This document shows, in pieces, positions 27,057 to 36,769 of a stretch of DNA of 48,754 nt. The notes under the pieces are model-generated. The model did no database searches, was not told the origin of the DNA, and was given only the letters and a program-made list of their open reading frames with translations. Source of the DNA: an uncultured bacterium (GTDB taxonomy: Bacteria > Acidobacteriota > Aminicenantia > Aminicenantales > Saccharicenantaceae); the NCBI GenBank assembly GCA_937920515.1, contig CALEUG010000018.1:1-48754 (forward strand), written 5' to 3'. Every line of letters starts with the position of its first letter. Within the stretch, counting starts at the first letter, position 1. Both the position numbers and the translations under genes were made by a program.

Positions 27057-29003
27057 TTATTTCACCCTGGTTCCTGGCGGGAGTTCGCGGTCAAAGAAGG
27101 GTATGATGGCCTTACCCTCGACCTCGGCTGCCAGCAGCATTCCCTGAGATTCGACTCCGCGGATGACTGCTGGCTGCAGGTTGGCGATGACGATAAACTC
27201 CTTGCCTACCAGCTCTTCTGGTGAGTAGGTCTCGGCCACGCCGGCCACGATCTGCCTTTTTTCGGTTCCCAGGTCAATCTGCAGTTTCAGCAGCTTGTTA
27301 GTCCCGGGCACCCTCTCGGCGGCCAGCACCCTAACTACCCTGAGGTCCATTTTCTTGAAATCTTCGTAAGTGATGTACTCCATTTTTAACTCCTGCCCGG
27401 AAGCGTTTTCCAGGGCGGCTTTCGGTTTCTCCACTTCCCCGATGAATTCCTGCAGGTCTATCCTGGGAAAGAGAGCTTCCGGCTTGCTGGTTCTGGTTCC
27501 TGCGGACAGGTCATAAAAATTCAGGTCGTTTTTTGGAACCTGTCCGGGCCTTCTTTTTTCTCCGATAAAGCCCCAGATTCTTTCCGCGGTCTCCGGCATA
27601 ACCGGGTAGATAAGATAGCTGCTGCCCCGGATGGCGCAGAGGGCCTGGTAGAGGACCCGGGCCAGCCGGCCCCGGGCTTCCGGTTTCCTGGCGATTTTCC
27701 AGGGCTCCTGGTCGGCCAGGTATTTATTGGTGATGTTGAGAAAGACCCATATTTCTTCCAGTGCCCGGTTGAGAGCGTAATCGTCGTAATGGGAATATAC
27801 CCGCTTCGCTGTTTCCTCAAACATCCTGGCCAGCTGCCGGTCAGCCTCCGTTTCCTCCCCGGGCTCCTGGATTTCGCCGCCGAAATAGTTGAAGACCATG
27901 GTCAGGATTCTCTGGACCAGGTTGCCCAGGTCGTTGGCCAGGTCGGAATTTATCCTCTGGACAAACCCTTCGTGGGAAAAACTGCCGTCCAGCCCGACCG
28001 GGACCTCCCTCAGCAAGAAGTAGCGCAGGGCATCGGGCCCGACCTTTTCCAGGATCAGGTAGGGGTCGAGGACATTGCCCCGGGACTTGGACATCTTGGT
28101 TTCATCCTTCAGCCACCAGCCGTGTCCGTAAACTGTCCCCGGCAGGGGAAAGCCGGCGGCCATGAGAAAAGCCGGCCAGAAGATGGCGTGAAAACGCAGG
28201 ATATCTTTGCCGATCAGGTGAACATCGGCCGGCCAGAAAATCCTGAAAAGCTCGGGGTTCCAGTCGTAACCGGCCCCGGTCACGTAATTATGAAGGGCAT
28301 CAAACCAGACATAGATGGTGTGCCGGGGGTCGCCGGGCACGGGAATCCCCCAGCGAACGGTGGTCCTGGTAATGCTCAGGTCCTTAAGTCCCTGGCGGAC
28401 AAAACTGACCACCTCGTTCATCCGGCTCTGCGGCCGGACAAACCGCGGGTTGGCGGCATAGAAATCCAGCAGGGGCTGCTGGTAGGCGGAGAGCCGGAAG
28501 AAATAGCTCTCTTCTTCCAGCAGCATCGCCTTCCGGCCGCAGTCGGGACAGATCTTGTGGCCCCCGGGCTCGAGCGGCACGTCTTCCGATAGAAAATTCT
28601 CTTCCGAAACGCAGTACCATCCCTGGTACGTCCCCTTGTAGATATCGCCCTTGTCGAGCAGCATCTTGAATATCTTCTGCACGCCTTTTTCGTGGAACTC
28701 TTCTGTTGTCCGGATGAAATAGTCGTAAGAAATGTTGAGTTTCTGCCAGAGTTCCTTGAACCTGACCACCACCCGGTCGGCCAGCTCTTTCGGCCGGAGC
28801 CCCTTTTCGCTGGCCGCCTTTTCTATTTTCTGCCCGTGCTCGTCGGTTCCCGTCAGGAAATAGACTTTCTTGCCACAGAGACGCTGGTACCTGGCCAGGG
28901 CGTCAGCGATGATGGTGGTGTAGGCGTGCCCGATGTGGGGCACATCGTTAACGTAATAGATGGGGGTTGTGACGTAAAAGGTTTGCTTAAATTTCTCTTC
29001 CAC
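27057..29003 (-). CDS. metG: Methionyl-tRNA synthetase
   Basis: The enzyme charges tRNA-Met. The 648-residue product has the class I HIGH motif in [15 protein letters not shown] and KMSKS in [19 protein letters not shown] in the connecting peptide is part of a zinc knuckle (one pair clearly seen). The last 110 residues, starting near [17 protein letters not shown], form the EMAP-type tRNA-binding OB domain, with [21 protein letters not shown]. It begins with GTG, eight bases after GGAGGT, inside the last 17 bases of folE, so the two are co-transcribed. Confidence 0.95.
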   Translation of the reverse strand: MEEKFKQTFYVTTPIYYVNDVPHIGHAYTTIIADALARYQRLCGKKVYFLTGTDEHGQKIEKAASEKGLRPKELADRVVVRFKELWQKLNISYDYFIRTTEEFHEKGVQKIFKMLLDKGDIYKGTYQGWYCVSEENFLSEDVPLEPGGHKICPDCGRKAMLLEEESYFFRLSAYQQPLLDFYAANPRFVRPQSRMNEVVSFVRQGLKDLSITRTTVRWGIPVPGDPRHTIYVWFDALHNYVTGAGYDWNPELFRIFWPADVHLIGKDILRFHAIFWPAFLMAAGFPLPGTVYGHGWWLKDETKMSKSRGNVLDPYLILEKVGPDALRYFLLREVPVGLDGSFSHEGFVQRINSDLANDLGNLVQRILTMVFNYFGGEIQEPGEETEADRQLARMFEETAKRVYSHYDDYALNRALEEIWVFLNITNKYLADQEPWKIARKPEARGRLARVLYQALCAIRGSSYLIYPVMPETAERIWGFIGEKRRPGQVPKNDLNFYDLSAGTRTSKPEALFPRIDLQEFIGEVEKPKAALENASGQELKMEYITYEDFKKMDLRVVRVLAAERVPGTNKLLKLQIDLGTEKRQIVAGVAETYSPEELVGKEFIVIANLQPAVIRGVESQGMLLAAEVEGKAIIPFFDRELPPGTRVK

Positions 29004-29607
29004 CTGGAATACCTCCCTTGATGAGCATCATGGCTTCGGTCCGGGTGGCCGGGTTGTTGCGGAATGAACCCCGGACGGCCGAGGTCACCGTTATGGCTTT
29101 GGGCTTTTTTACGCCGCGCATCGACATGCACAGATGTTCGGCCTCGATGACCACCATGACACCCAGAGGGTTCAGGGTGGCATTCAGGATGTCAGCCACC
29201 TGCTTGGTCAGGCGCTCCTGAACCTGCAGCCTCCGGGCCAGGGTATCCACCAGCCGGGCGATCTTGCTCAGGCCGATGATTCGACCTTCTTTCGGGATGT
29301 AGGCCACGTGAGCCACGCCGGCAAAAGGCAGCAGGTGATGTTCGCAGAAAGAATAGAGAGGAATATTTCTGATCAGGACCAGCTCGTCGTGCCGTTCGTC
29401 CTGAAAAACTTCCAGGTCTTCCTGCGGGTCAATCCGGGTTCCGCCCAGGATGTCATCCATCATCCTGGCCACCCTGCCCGGAGTGCCCTTCAGACCGGGA
29501 CGGTCCGGGTCTTCGCCTATGCCCTCGATTACCAGCCGGACACCCTGTTCAATTTTTTTCAGGTCCATTTTTTTGAGCTGACTGTGTTTCCTGTTTTTTC
29601 TGGCCAT
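28987..29607 (-). CDS. folE: GTP cyclohydrolase I
   Basis: First enzyme of folate (dihydroneopterin triphosphate) synthesis from GTP. Landmarks are [41 protein letters not shown] with the zinc ligands Cys and His, [20 protein letters not shown] and [14 protein letters not shown] with the second Cys. The 206-residue length fits the family. The end overlaps metG by 17 bases, and larC ends 7 bases upstream of folE, so larC-folE-metG form one transcript. Confidence 0.95.
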   Translation of the reverse strand: MARKNRKHSQLKKMDLKKIEQGVRLVIEGIGEDPDRPGLKGTPGRVARMMDDILGGTRIDPQEDLEVFQDERHDELVLIRNIPLYSFCEHHLLPFAGVAHVAYIPKEGRIIGLSKIARLVDTLARRLQVQERLTKQVADILNATLNPLGVMVVIEAEHLCMSMRGVKKPKAITVTSAVRGSFRNNPATRTEAMMLIKGGIPGGREI

Positions 29608-29614
29608 GTTATCC

Positions 29615-30775
29615 TCAGACTTTGAAATTTTTTATCACCTCGGTGATGACCTGTTTCAAGGGCACATTCAGTTTTTGAGCCAGATGGAGGCAATCGTCGT
29701 ATTCAGGCTGGAAGTTAACGGCTTCCTCACCGTAGTAGCTGACTTTTACCCTGACCTTATGCCCGCGCCATCTGACTTCTTTAATCTCTCTTCTCAGAAC
29801 TCTTCTTTCAACCGGATAGTATCTCAGCCCGATGGTGGTGGTTTCCCGGAAGATAGCCTCGATCAGCCTGTCTATTTTATCAACCTCGGCCAGCACGGTC
29901 AATTTGCTGCCCAGACGATTTTTTTTCATGACTATCGGGGTGAGGTAGGCTTCCAGGGCTCCGAGTTCCCGCACCCGGTTGATAAAGCTGCCCAGAAGCT
30001 GGGGGGAAGCGTCATCAACGGTGGCCTCAACCACCTGAATTTTCCTGGCCGGCTGGAACAACTCGCGTTCTCCATAGAAAGCCCGGAGGAGGTTGGGCTG
30101 GAACTGGAGTTTTCGGTGACCGAGTCCATAGCCGATCTTTTCATAGGTGAGTTCGGGCCAGTAACTAAGGCTGCGGCCCAGTGTGGTCAGGATGGCCGCT
30201 CCGGTTGGGGTGAGCAGCTCGACCTTTTCCTGACTGCCGTAAACCGGAAATCCCCTCATCAATTCACCCACGGCCGGCGGTGGCACCGGCAGCCGGCCAT
30301 GAGCCGTATCCACGTAACCGCCGCCCAGGTTAACCGGGGAGAAGTAAACCTCGCTCACCCCCAGTTTCCATAACAACCAGCAGGATCCGACTATGTCCAC
30401 CAGGGCATCGTCAGCGGCTGCCTCGTGGAGATGGGCAGCGCGGAAGCTACGGCCGTGAACCCGGCTTTCGGCCTCAAACAGGCGCCTGAAAATCTTCAGA
30501 GCGTCCTGTTTTACCCGGGGCTCCAGCCTGGAGACGGTGATAATTCTCTCCACCTGGGAAAAGGTCCTTTCCTTAGAGGCGGCTGGGGCCTTGACCTCAA
30601 CCTGAAGCCCGGAAAATCCGCTGGAGCTGGCTTTACTGGCCCGGACTTCCACCTTGAGTTTTAGCCGCTGGATTGCCTGCCGGAATTCCTCCAGTGGAAC
30701 TCCCAGCGACAGCAGAGAGGCCAGGATCATGTCGCCGCTGGCCCCGGCCGAGCAATCAAAATAGATGAATTTCAT
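29615..30775 (-). CDS. larC: LarC-like nickel insertion protein (DUF111 family)
   Basis: LarC makes the nickel-pincer nucleotide cofactor of lactate racemase and related enzymes by inserting nickel. The start [25 protein letters not shown] is the family hallmark, followed by [52 protein letters not shown] and the C-terminal domain with [15 protein letters not shown] start at 30775 (386 aa); an open frame 17 codons longer lacks support. Partners LarB and LarE and any racemase are not in the window. Confidence 0.88.
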   Translation of the reverse strand: MKFIYFDCSAGASGDMILASLLSLGVPLEEFRQAIQRLKLKVEVRASKASSSGFSGLQVEVKAPAASKERTFSQVERIITVSRLEPRVKQDALKIFRRLFEAESRVHGRSFRAAHLHEAAADDALVDIVGSCWLLWKLGVSEVYFSPVNLGGGYVDTAHGRLPVPPPAVGELMRGFPVYGSQEKVELLTPTGAAILTTLGRSLSYWPELTYEKIGYGLGHRKLQFQPNLLRAFYGERELFQPARKIQVVEATVDDASPQLLGSFINRVRELGALEAYLTPIVMKKNRLGSKLTVLAEVDKIDRLIEAIFRETTTIGLRYYPVERRVLRREIKEVRWRGHKVRVKVSYYGEEAVNFQPEYDDCLHLAQKLNVPLKQVITEVIKNFKV

Positions 30776-30891
30776 TTTTACCTGCCCTGAGAAAATTTGA
30801 GTAAAGAATAGCTGTTTTTTTGCCAAAAATCAAAGACCGGCGGCGATCGCTTTCCAAATTTTCCGGGCTGGTTTATAATTTAAGGCTAACC

Positions 30892-30920
30892 TTGACTGTT
30901 ATAGCAAATAAATTATATAT
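30892..30920 (+). promoter_or_regulatory. Candidate sigma70-type promoter of mtnP
   Basis: TTGACT at 30892-30897 is followed after 16-17 bases by an AT-rich TATATA/ATATAT at 30914-30920. The ATG at 30943 lies 23 bases downstream, behind AAGAGGTAAG. The divergent larC start is about 120 bases to the left. Confidence 0.5.
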
Positions 30921-30942
30921 GAATAGCTTCAAGAGGTAAGAG

Positions 30943-31827
30943 ATGGGCAAGCCAGATATCCCTTCAATCAAGGTCGGTATCCTGGGGGGCACGGGCCTGT
31001 ACCAGATAGAAGGCCTTAATAACGTTACCACCCTTGACCTGGAAACTCCCTTTGGCCGGCCTTCCGATAGTTATGTTGTCGGCGAGCTGGAAGGTGTCGG
31101 AGTGGCTTTCCTGAGCCGGCATGGACGCGGACATCACTTGCTGCCGGCCGAGGTGAATTACCGGGCCAACATCTACGGTTTCAAGCTGCTGGGAGTGGAA
31201 AAGCTTATCTCGGTTAACTCGGTCGGTTCACTCCGGGAAGAAATCAAGCCCCGGGATATAGTCCTGGCCGACCAGTTTTTTGACCGGACCCACCGGCCGA
31301 ACACCTTTTTCGGTCAGGGGGTGGTGGCCCATATCAGCCTGGCAGACCCGGTCTGCCCGGTGCTTTCCAGACACCTGTTTGAGGTGGCCAGAGGGCTGGG
31401 ATTATCCGTTCATCCCCGCGGCACCTATGTCTGCATAGAAGGTCCGGCTTTTTCCACCAGGGCTGAGTCCAGAATCTACCGCCTGCTTCAGGCCGACGTT
31501 ATCGGCATGACCGCAGCCACCGAGGCCAGGCTGGCCCGGGAAGCGGAAATCTGCTACGTTACCATGAACCTGGTTACCGATTATGATGTCTGGAAAGCCG
31601 ACGAAGAGTCGGTCAGCGTCGAGCTGGTTCTGGAAAACCTGAGGCATAATATCGAGCACGCCAGAGCCATTATCAAGCAGGCTGTATCCAGCATCAGTCA
31701 ACTCCAGGATAAAGACTGCCTGTGCCAGCAGGCCCTGCAGAATGCCATCGTCACCAGCCCGGAAGCCAGGAACCGGGAAACCGTGGAGAAGCTGGCTCCG
31801 CTCATCTCGAAATACATAAAGAAATAG
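30943..31827 (+). CDS. mtnP: S-methyl-5'-thioadenosine phosphorylase
   Basis: Splits methylthioadenosine to adenine and methylthioribose 1-phosphate, the first step of methionine salvage after polyamine synthesis. The 294-residue product begins VGILGGTGLYQIEGL and has SRHGRGHHLLPAEVNYRANIY, SVNSVGSLREEIKPRDIVL, CIEGPAFSTRAESR and VIGMTAATEARLAREAEICY, all typical of the phosphorylase/purine-nucleoside family with MtnP-type loops. An inosine/guanosine-type specificity cannot be fully excluded. A PfkB kinase gene follows after 11 bases. Confidence 0.92.
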   Translation: MGKPDIPSIKVGILGGTGLYQIEGLNNVTTLDLETPFGRPSDSYVVGELEGVGVAFLSRHGRGHHLLPAEVNYRANIYGFKLLGVEKLISVNSVGSLREEIKPRDIVLADQFFDRTHRPNTFFGQGVVAHISLADPVCPVLSRHLFEVARGLGLSVHPRGTYVCIEGPAFSTRAESRIYRLLQADVIGMTAATEARLAREAEICYVTMNLVTDYDVWKADEESVSVELVLENLRHNIEHARAIIKQAVSSISQLQDKDCLCQQALQNAIVTSPEARNRETVEKLAPLISKYIKK

Positions 31828-31838
31828 AAAGGAAGCCG

Positions 31839-32738
31839 GTGAGCCTTGTCATCGTCGGTTCAGTAGCTTTTGATACCATTGAAACACCCTTCGAGCGGCG
31901 GGACAGGATAATCGGCGGTTCGGGGACTTATGCGGCTCTGGCTGCCAGCTTTTTCACCAGGCCGGGCCTGGTCTCGGTGGTCGGGCGGGATTTCCCGTCC
32001 AGGTTTCTGGACAAGCTCCGCTCCCGGAAAATCGACCTGGCCGGGCTCAAGGTAAAACAGGGCAGGACCTTCCACTGGCACGGACGTTACGAGCGGGACC
32101 CGAACCTCAGGACCACGGTGAAGACGGAGCTGAATGTTCTGCAGGATTTTAAGCCCGTCCTTCCTGACAGTTACCGAAAGGCCGAGCTGGTTTTTCTGTC
32201 CAACCTGGACCCGGAGAGCCATGATTTTATCCTGGACCAGCTGGTGGCGGTCAAACTGGTGGCCATGGACACCATCCGCTACTGGATAGAGAACAAACCG
32301 GAAGCCCTGCTCCGGACCATTCAGAAAGTCGACATTCTTTTTGTCAACGATGAGGAATGCCGGCTGATAGCAGAAGAGCTGAACCTGGTCCGGGCCGGGC
32401 GCAAGCTCCAGGCCGCCGGCCCCAGGGTCATCGTCGTCAAGAAAGGCGAGCACGGGGCCATGCTTTTCGGTAAAAATTTTGTGTTCGGTGTGGTGGCCCA
32501 TCCCTGCGAACGGGTGGTGGACCCGACCGGGGCCGGGGATGCTTTTGCCGGGGCCTTCCTGGGTTACCTGGACAGCGCCGGGCATTTCCACCAGCGGGAA
32601 TTGAGGAGAGCGGCCGTATACGGCAACCTGGTGGCCTCTCTGGTGGTCGAGGATTTCGGGGTGGACGGTTTACTCCGGGCCAGCCAGCTTGACCTCATCA
32701 ACCGCTACCGCCAGTTCCGCCGGTTGTGTGCTTTTTGA
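31839..32738 (+). CDS. PfkB/ribokinase-family sugar or nucleoside kinase
   Basis: 299-residue kinase starting with GTG at 31839, after AAAGGAAG. The ATP/anion-hole signature is clear: RVVDPTGAGDAFAGAFLGYL, with the catalytic Asp in GAGD. The N-terminus SLVIVGSVAFDTIETP and GGSGTYAALAASFF are PfkB-like, and VNDEECRLIAEE is the usual mid-domain element. The substrate is not evident. Its close link to mtnP suggests a ribose- or nucleoside-type substrate, but that is inference. tnaA follows after 58 bases. Confidence 0.85.
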   Translation: MSLVIVGSVAFDTIETPFERRDRIIGGSGTYAALAASFFTRPGLVSVVGRDFPSRFLDKLRSRKIDLAGLKVKQGRTFHWHGRYERDPNLRTTVKTELNVLQDFKPVLPDSYRKAELVFLSNLDPESHDFILDQLVAVKLVAMDTIRYWIENKPEALLRTIQKVDILFVNDEECRLIAEELNLVRAGRKLQAAGPRVIVVKKGEHGAMLFGKNFVFGVVAHPCERVVDPTGAGDAFAGAFLGYLDSAGHFHQRELRRAAVYGNLVASLVVEDFGVDGLLRASQLDLINRYRQFRRLCAF

Positions 32739-32796
32739 GTGCAAAATGAATCGAATTTGATATGATATCATCATCTTTTTCTGAAGAGGTAATAAT

Positions 32797-34179
32797 ATGA
32801 GCAGGATAAAAGCCCCGGTAGAACCTTTCCGGATCAAGACGGTCGAGAGGATAAAAATGACCGACCGCCGGGAAAGAGAAAATATCTTGAAGCAGGCCGG
32901 GTACAATGTCTTCAACATCCCGGCCGAAAAGGTTTTCATCGACCTGCTGACCGACTCCGGCACCTCGGCCATGAGCGACAATCAGTGGGCGGGGCTTTTA
33001 ATCGGAGATGAGTCCTACGCCGGAGCCAGGAACTTTTTTCACCTGGAAGCGGCCGTTAAGAATATTTTCTGTTTCAAGCATGTCATCCCCACCCACCAGG
33101 GAAGGGCGGCCGAAAGGATACTTTTTGAGGTCCTGGTCCAGAAAGGGGATTATGTTCCCAACAACATCCATTTTGATACCACCAGAGCCAACGTTGAGGC
33201 CCGGGGAGGGAGAGCAGTGGACCTGGTCATTGACGATGCCTACGACCCGGATTCCATTCATCCTTTTAAAGGCAACATGGACGTCGATAAATTGAAAAAG
33301 TTCATCGAGAAAAAAGGCGTCAAGAAAATACCGCTGGTCATGATGACCATCACCAACAACAGCGGCGGGGGGCAGCCGGTCTCCATCAAGAACATCAAGG
33401 AAGTCAGCCAGGTCTGCAAGCAGCATAAAATTCCGCTCTTCTTCGATGCCTGCCGCTTTGCCGAGAATGCCTACTTTATCAAGAAGAGGGAGAAGGGCTA
33501 CGAGAAAAAGTCAATCCTGGAAATAGCCCAGGAAATTTTTTCCTACGGCCAGGGGGCGACCATGAGCGCCAAGAAGGATGCCCTGGTCAACATCGGCGGC
33601 TTCGTGACCGTGGACGACGACCTGCTGGCTGAAAAATTGAAAAACCTGCTGATTCTGAGCGAGGGTTTCCCGACCTACGGCGGCCTGGCCGGCCGCGACC
33701 TGGAAGCCATTGCCCGCGGGCTGGAGGAAGTTCTGGAAGAAGATTACCTGGAATACCGGATAAACCAGGTGGCCTACCTGGGAGGACGGCTGGATGAAGC
33801 CGGTGTGCCTGTTTTCAAACCCGTCGGCGGTCATGCCGTCTACCTGCTGGCCGACAGGTTCCTGCCTCATATTCCCAGGCACCAGTACCCGGGCTGGGCC
33901 CTGACCGTGGCTCTCTACCGCGAGGCCGGAATCAGGGCGGTGGAAATCGGCGGGGTTATGTTCGCCCGGAAGGACGAGAAAACCGGCAGGGAGGTCTACC
34001 CCAGGCTGGAGCTGGTTCGTCTGGCCATACCCCGGCGGGTTTATACCAGCGCTCACCTGGATTATGTGGCCGGGGCCATAATTGACCTTTACCAGAACCG
34101 GGATAAAGTCCGCGGCCTGCGCATAGTGCGGGAATCACGCTACCTGCGCCATTTCACCGTCAGGATGGAAGAGGTCTGA
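32797..34179 (+). CDS. tnaA: Tryptophanase (tryptophan indole-lyase)
   Basis: PLP enzyme that splits L-tryptophan into indole, pyruvate and ammonia. The PLP lysine is in MSAKKDALVNIGGF; other family segments are FIDLLTDSGTSAMSD, THQGRAAERI, FDACRFAENAYFIK and PTYGGLAGRDLEA. Tryptophanase and tyrosine phenol-lyase are close relatives. Here HFDTTR has Asp where E. coli tryptophanase has Asp137 and the lyase Thr124, and RAVEIGG has Ile where the lyase has Arg381; both favour tryptophanase. No tnaC-like leader fits in the 58-base gap to the upstream gene. A weak promoter (TTGAGT, 17 bases, TGATAT, from 32735) may exist. 460 residues, normal length. Confidence 0.9.
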   Translation: MSRIKAPVEPFRIKTVERIKMTDRRERENILKQAGYNVFNIPAEKVFIDLLTDSGTSAMSDNQWAGLLIGDESYAGARNFFHLEAAVKNIFCFKHVIPTHQGRAAERILFEVLVQKGDYVPNNIHFDTTRANVEARGGRAVDLVIDDAYDPDSIHPFKGNMDVDKLKKFIEKKGVKKIPLVMMTITNNSGGGQPVSIKNIKEVSQVCKQHKIPLFFDACRFAENAYFIKKREKGYEKKSILEIAQEIFSYGQGATMSAKKDALVNIGGFVTVDDDLLAEKLKNLLILSEGFPTYGGLAGRDLEAIARGLEEVLEEDYLEYRINQVAYLGGRLDEAGVPVFKPVGGHAVYLLADRFLPHIPRHQYPGWALTVALYREAGIRAVEIGGVMFARKDEKTGREVYPRLELVRLAIPRRVYTSAHLDYVAGAIIDLYQNRDKVRGLRIVRESRYLRHFTVRMEEV

Positions 34180-34373
34180 ACCCCGGGTTTTTTCTGCGCT
34201 TTTTTCCGGTTCATTTTCTTTTAGCCCATCTTGAGTATCCCTGGCCTGGAGGCTCAACGAGGATGGTCATTTCCAGCAAATTTCCAAGGAATTATTTAGG
34301 GGGCTGTCTAATTTCTATGAAACATCAGCCAGGATGTTAAAACGGGCAAGAAATTCTGGAAGAGGAGGCTAAA

Positions 34374-35348
34374 ATGAGAAAGAGCCTGATTTCAGGTTTG
34401 TTGTTTCTGCTCCTGACCATGTTTCTGGTCAGCAACGGTTTTTCCTGGGGCTCGGCCACCCATGCTTTCATCAGCAAGAAGATAGGCCGGTACTACCTGA
34501 CGCTCGATTTCCAGGAGCTTTATGGCGGTCTGGCTCCTGACCTTTTTAACTACAATTTTGACCTCTACGCCGACCCCGTTCTCAGGGCCTTTACTCATGG
34601 GGTGCCCGACAATGAGGGTTTTATGTCAGTCTGGGAAAAGGCCACCTACCGTAATTTCCAGAAAGCGCTGGCTTACGGCTATGTGGTTCATAACGATGTC
34701 TGGGGCGCCGACTTCACCGCCCATCATCAGGCCCAGACCTTAACCCCTCCGGCCGATTTCCCGCTGGTTCCGGGAGAAATCGAGCCCGGTTACGTTATCA
34801 TCAAGGCCGTGGCCCTGAACTCTGACCCGACCCTTAACAATTATTTCGAGTCCCTCGGGCTTTATAACCATAATCCAGAGCAATTCCGCCTGCGCCTCGA
34901 GCTCTGCCATAACCTGGTGGAGGCGGCCGGGGACCTGATTATTAAGAAAGTTGATACGCGGGTGGGCGAAGACATAATCGCCGCGGCCGTGGTCAGGGAC
35001 AGGAGCTTCCAGAATTTGCTTATTACTGCCCTCAACAATCCGGATTACAATTCAGCCATCAGGGAAAACGAGGCCATGTTCCGGAGGTTTATGATCCAGT
35101 ACGGAGCTATATTGTTACTGCCGGAGTTCAGGGCCTTAAAAGGCCTGGCCGAGTCGCTGGCTCAATCCGGCGTCGTTTTCCTGAAAAAACTTGCCGGAAT
35201 CGATGTCCCGCTGGAGCGAGCGACTGAAATTGCCGAGTACGGGCTGAAGAAATCTATCCAGCTCTGCTCTCCTGATTATATGAACGAAATCAGAAAGACG
35301 ATCGAAAAGGTAAGGCTGGAACTGCGTAGCCGGAATATAAGATACTGA
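34374..35348 (+). CDS. Zinc-dependent phospholipase C-like exported protein
   Basis: 324 residues with a signal peptide likely cut at VSNGFS, leaving tryptophan as the first mature residue (WGSATHAFISKKI). Bacterial zinc phospholipases C use the N-terminal Trp as a metal ligand. Further likely ligands are Asp in GLAPDLF, His in FTHG, the cluster VVHNDVWGADFTAHH, and His and Glu in CHNLVEAAGD. The pattern resembles the zinc-dependent phospholipase C family, though the spacing in the middle cluster differs from the Bacillus enzyme. Substrate and activity are unproven. GAGGAGG precedes the ATG and a terminator follows. Confidence 0.6.
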   Translation: MRKSLISGLLFLLLTMFLVSNGFSWGSATHAFISKKIGRYYLTLDFQELYGGLAPDLFNYNFDLYADPVLRAFTHGVPDNEGFMSVWEKATYRNFQKALAYGYVVHNDVWGADFTAHHQAQTLTPPADFPLVPGEIEPGYVIIKAVALNSDPTLNNYFESLGLYNHNPEQFRLRLELCHNLVEAAGDLIIKKVDTRVGEDIIAAAVVRDRSFQNLLITALNNPDYNSAIRENEAMFRRFMIQYGAILLLPEFRALKGLAESLAQSGVVFLKKLAGIDVPLERATEIAEYGLKKSIQLCSPDYMNEIRKTIEKVRLELRSRNIRY

Positions 35349-35372
35349 CCGCCTTCAAGATGGATGGTTGAG

Positions 35373-35405
35373 AGGGGAGAGCCCGCCTCTCCCCTTACTT
35401 TATAT
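35373..35405 (+). terminator. Terminator after the phospholipase C-like gene
   Basis: AGGGGAGAG (35373-35381) pairs perfectly with CTCTCCCCT (35387-35395) around a five-base loop and is followed by TACTTTATAT. It lies 24 bases past the stop codon at 35348. The T-tract is interrupted, so efficiency is uncertain. Confidence 0.65.
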
Positions 35406-35479
35406 CCCTATGAAGGCAGCCCGCTTCCTCCAGCCCGGATAATTGCCCTCATAAAGCGGGAGCCGGGCCGCCCTGGTTT

Positions 35480-36766
35480 TCAGCTCTTACCGTTTTGGTC
35501 GTAGGCATTTATATCCAGGAAACCGTGACCCGAAAGGTTGAACAGAATGTTAATTTCAGTCCTTGATTTTTTGGCAGCCAGGGCCTCATCTATAACCGCG
35601 GCGATGGCATGGGACGATTCCGGGGCCGGCAGGATGCCTTCGGTTTTCAGGAAAATTTCGGCGGCAGTGAAGACCTGCTTCTGGGAATAAGCCCGGGCCT
35701 CAACCAGCCCCATTTTTACCAGGTGGCTGACCAGCGGGGCCATCCCGTGGTAGCGCAGCCCGCCGGCGTGGATCGGGGGCGGAACAAAATCTCTCCCCAG
35801 ACTGTGCATGTAAAGCAGGGGAGTGAGGCCAACAGAATCGCCGTGGTCGTACTGAAGCTGTCCGGCAGTTAAAGAGGGACAGGCCTCGGGCTCAACCGCG
35901 ATGAAACGCTGGCCATTTTTTCCTTGAAGCTTATTGGCCATAAAGGGAAAGCTCAAACCGGCAAAGTTGGAACCTCCGCCAACACAGCCGATGACCAGCT
36001 CCGGCTCGACCCCGAATTCCTGACACTGCCTGCCGGCTTCCAGCCCGATAACCGTCTGGTGCAGGAGCACTGCATCCAGCACCGAGCCGAGGGAATAGCG
36101 GGTGGCCGGCTGACTCACGGCGGCTTCCACCGCTTCGGATATGGCTATGCCCAGGCTGCCGGGGTGCTCCGGGTTTTCCTGGTAGTATTTTCGGCCGGAG
36201 GAGGTGGTTGGACCCGGACTTTCCACCACCTGACCCCCAGAGAGCTGAATCATTATCCGGCGGCCCGGTTTTTGCCTGAAGCTCGACCTTACCATGAAAA
36301 CCCTGGCCCGCAGGCCGAACTGGCTGCAGGCGTAGGCCAGGGCCGAACCCCACTGCCCGGCTCCGGTCTCGGTGGTCAGCGTTTCAATCCCTTCCTGGCT
36401 GGCCAGGTAGGCCTGCATCAGGGCGGTGTTGGTCTTATGGCTACCGGCCGGTCCCACTCCTTCATACTTGTAGAAAATTCTGGCAGGGGTATCCAGGTAT
36501 TTTCTCAGGCCCGAGGCGTAAATTAATGGGGTAGGGCGATACCGGGCATAGGCTTCCAGGACCGTGGCTGGAATCCTGATAAATCGTTCGGTTGAGATTT
36601 CCTGCTGGATAAAACCGCGGCAGAAAACAGATTCCAGTTCTTCCGGCTGGAGAGGCTGGAGGGTCAGGGGGTTAAGGGGCGGCGGTGGAAGTTCCGGCAG
36701 GTCGGCCTTGATGTTATAAAAATACTCGGGCAGGTAACCCATTTCCCGGGAATCGTATCTTTTCAT
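35480..36766 (-). CDS. trpB2: Tryptophan synthase beta chain, TrpB2 type
   Basis: PLP enzyme joining indole and serine to tryptophan. The sequence is the TrpB2 subtype: long N-terminus (MGYLPEYFYNIKADLPELPPPPLNP region), RPTPL, the PLP lysine in GPAGSHKTNTA, catalytic Glu in TTETGAGQWGSALAYA, the PLP phosphate loop GCVGGGSNFAG and LSGHGFLD near the end. TrpB2 enzymes typically work without TrpA, and no trpA is in the window. The ATG at 36766 (428 aa) is fixed by CAGGAGG six bases upstream; a longer open frame exists but covers the leader. A tryptophan-sensitive leader is predicted upstream. The gene lies opposite tnaA's cluster. Confidence 0.92.
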   Translation of the reverse strand: MKRYDSREMGYLPEYFYNIKADLPELPPPPLNPLTLQPLQPEELESVFCRGFIQQEISTERFIRIPATVLEAYARYRPTPLIYASGLRKYLDTPARIFYKYEGVGPAGSHKTNTALMQAYLASQEGIETLTTETGAGQWGSALAYACSQFGLRARVFMVRSSFRQKPGRRIMIQLSGGQVVESPGPTTSSGRKYYQENPEHPGSLGIAISEAVEAAVSQPATRYSLGSVLDAVLLHQTVIGLEAGRQCQEFGVEPELVIGCVGGGSNFAGLSFPFMANKLQGKNGQRFIAVEPEACPSLTAGQLQYDHGDSVGLTPLLYMHSLGRDFVPPPIHAGGLRYHGMAPLVSHLVKMGLVEARAYSQKQVFTAAEIFLKTEGILPAPESSHAIAAVIDEALAAKKSRTEINILFNLSGHGFLDINAYDQNGKS

Positions 36767-36769
36767 CTT

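Noticed and set aside
27789-28592. 267-codon plus-strand frame opposite metG
   Set aside because: Antisense shadow of metG with no family-like motifs.
32739-32796. TnaC-like leader peptide before tnaA
   Set aside because: The gap is only 58 bases and has no short frame with a Trp codon. The palindrome ATGATATCAT at 32762-32771 is too short to call an operator.
32797-34179. Tyrosine phenol-lyase instead of tryptophanase
   Set aside because: The two substrate-determining positions carry Asp and Ile as in tryptophanase, not Thr and Arg.
34185-34200. Terminator after tnaA at the GAACCCCGGGTTTTTT stretch
   Set aside because: The arms touch with no room for a loop, so no real hairpin forms.
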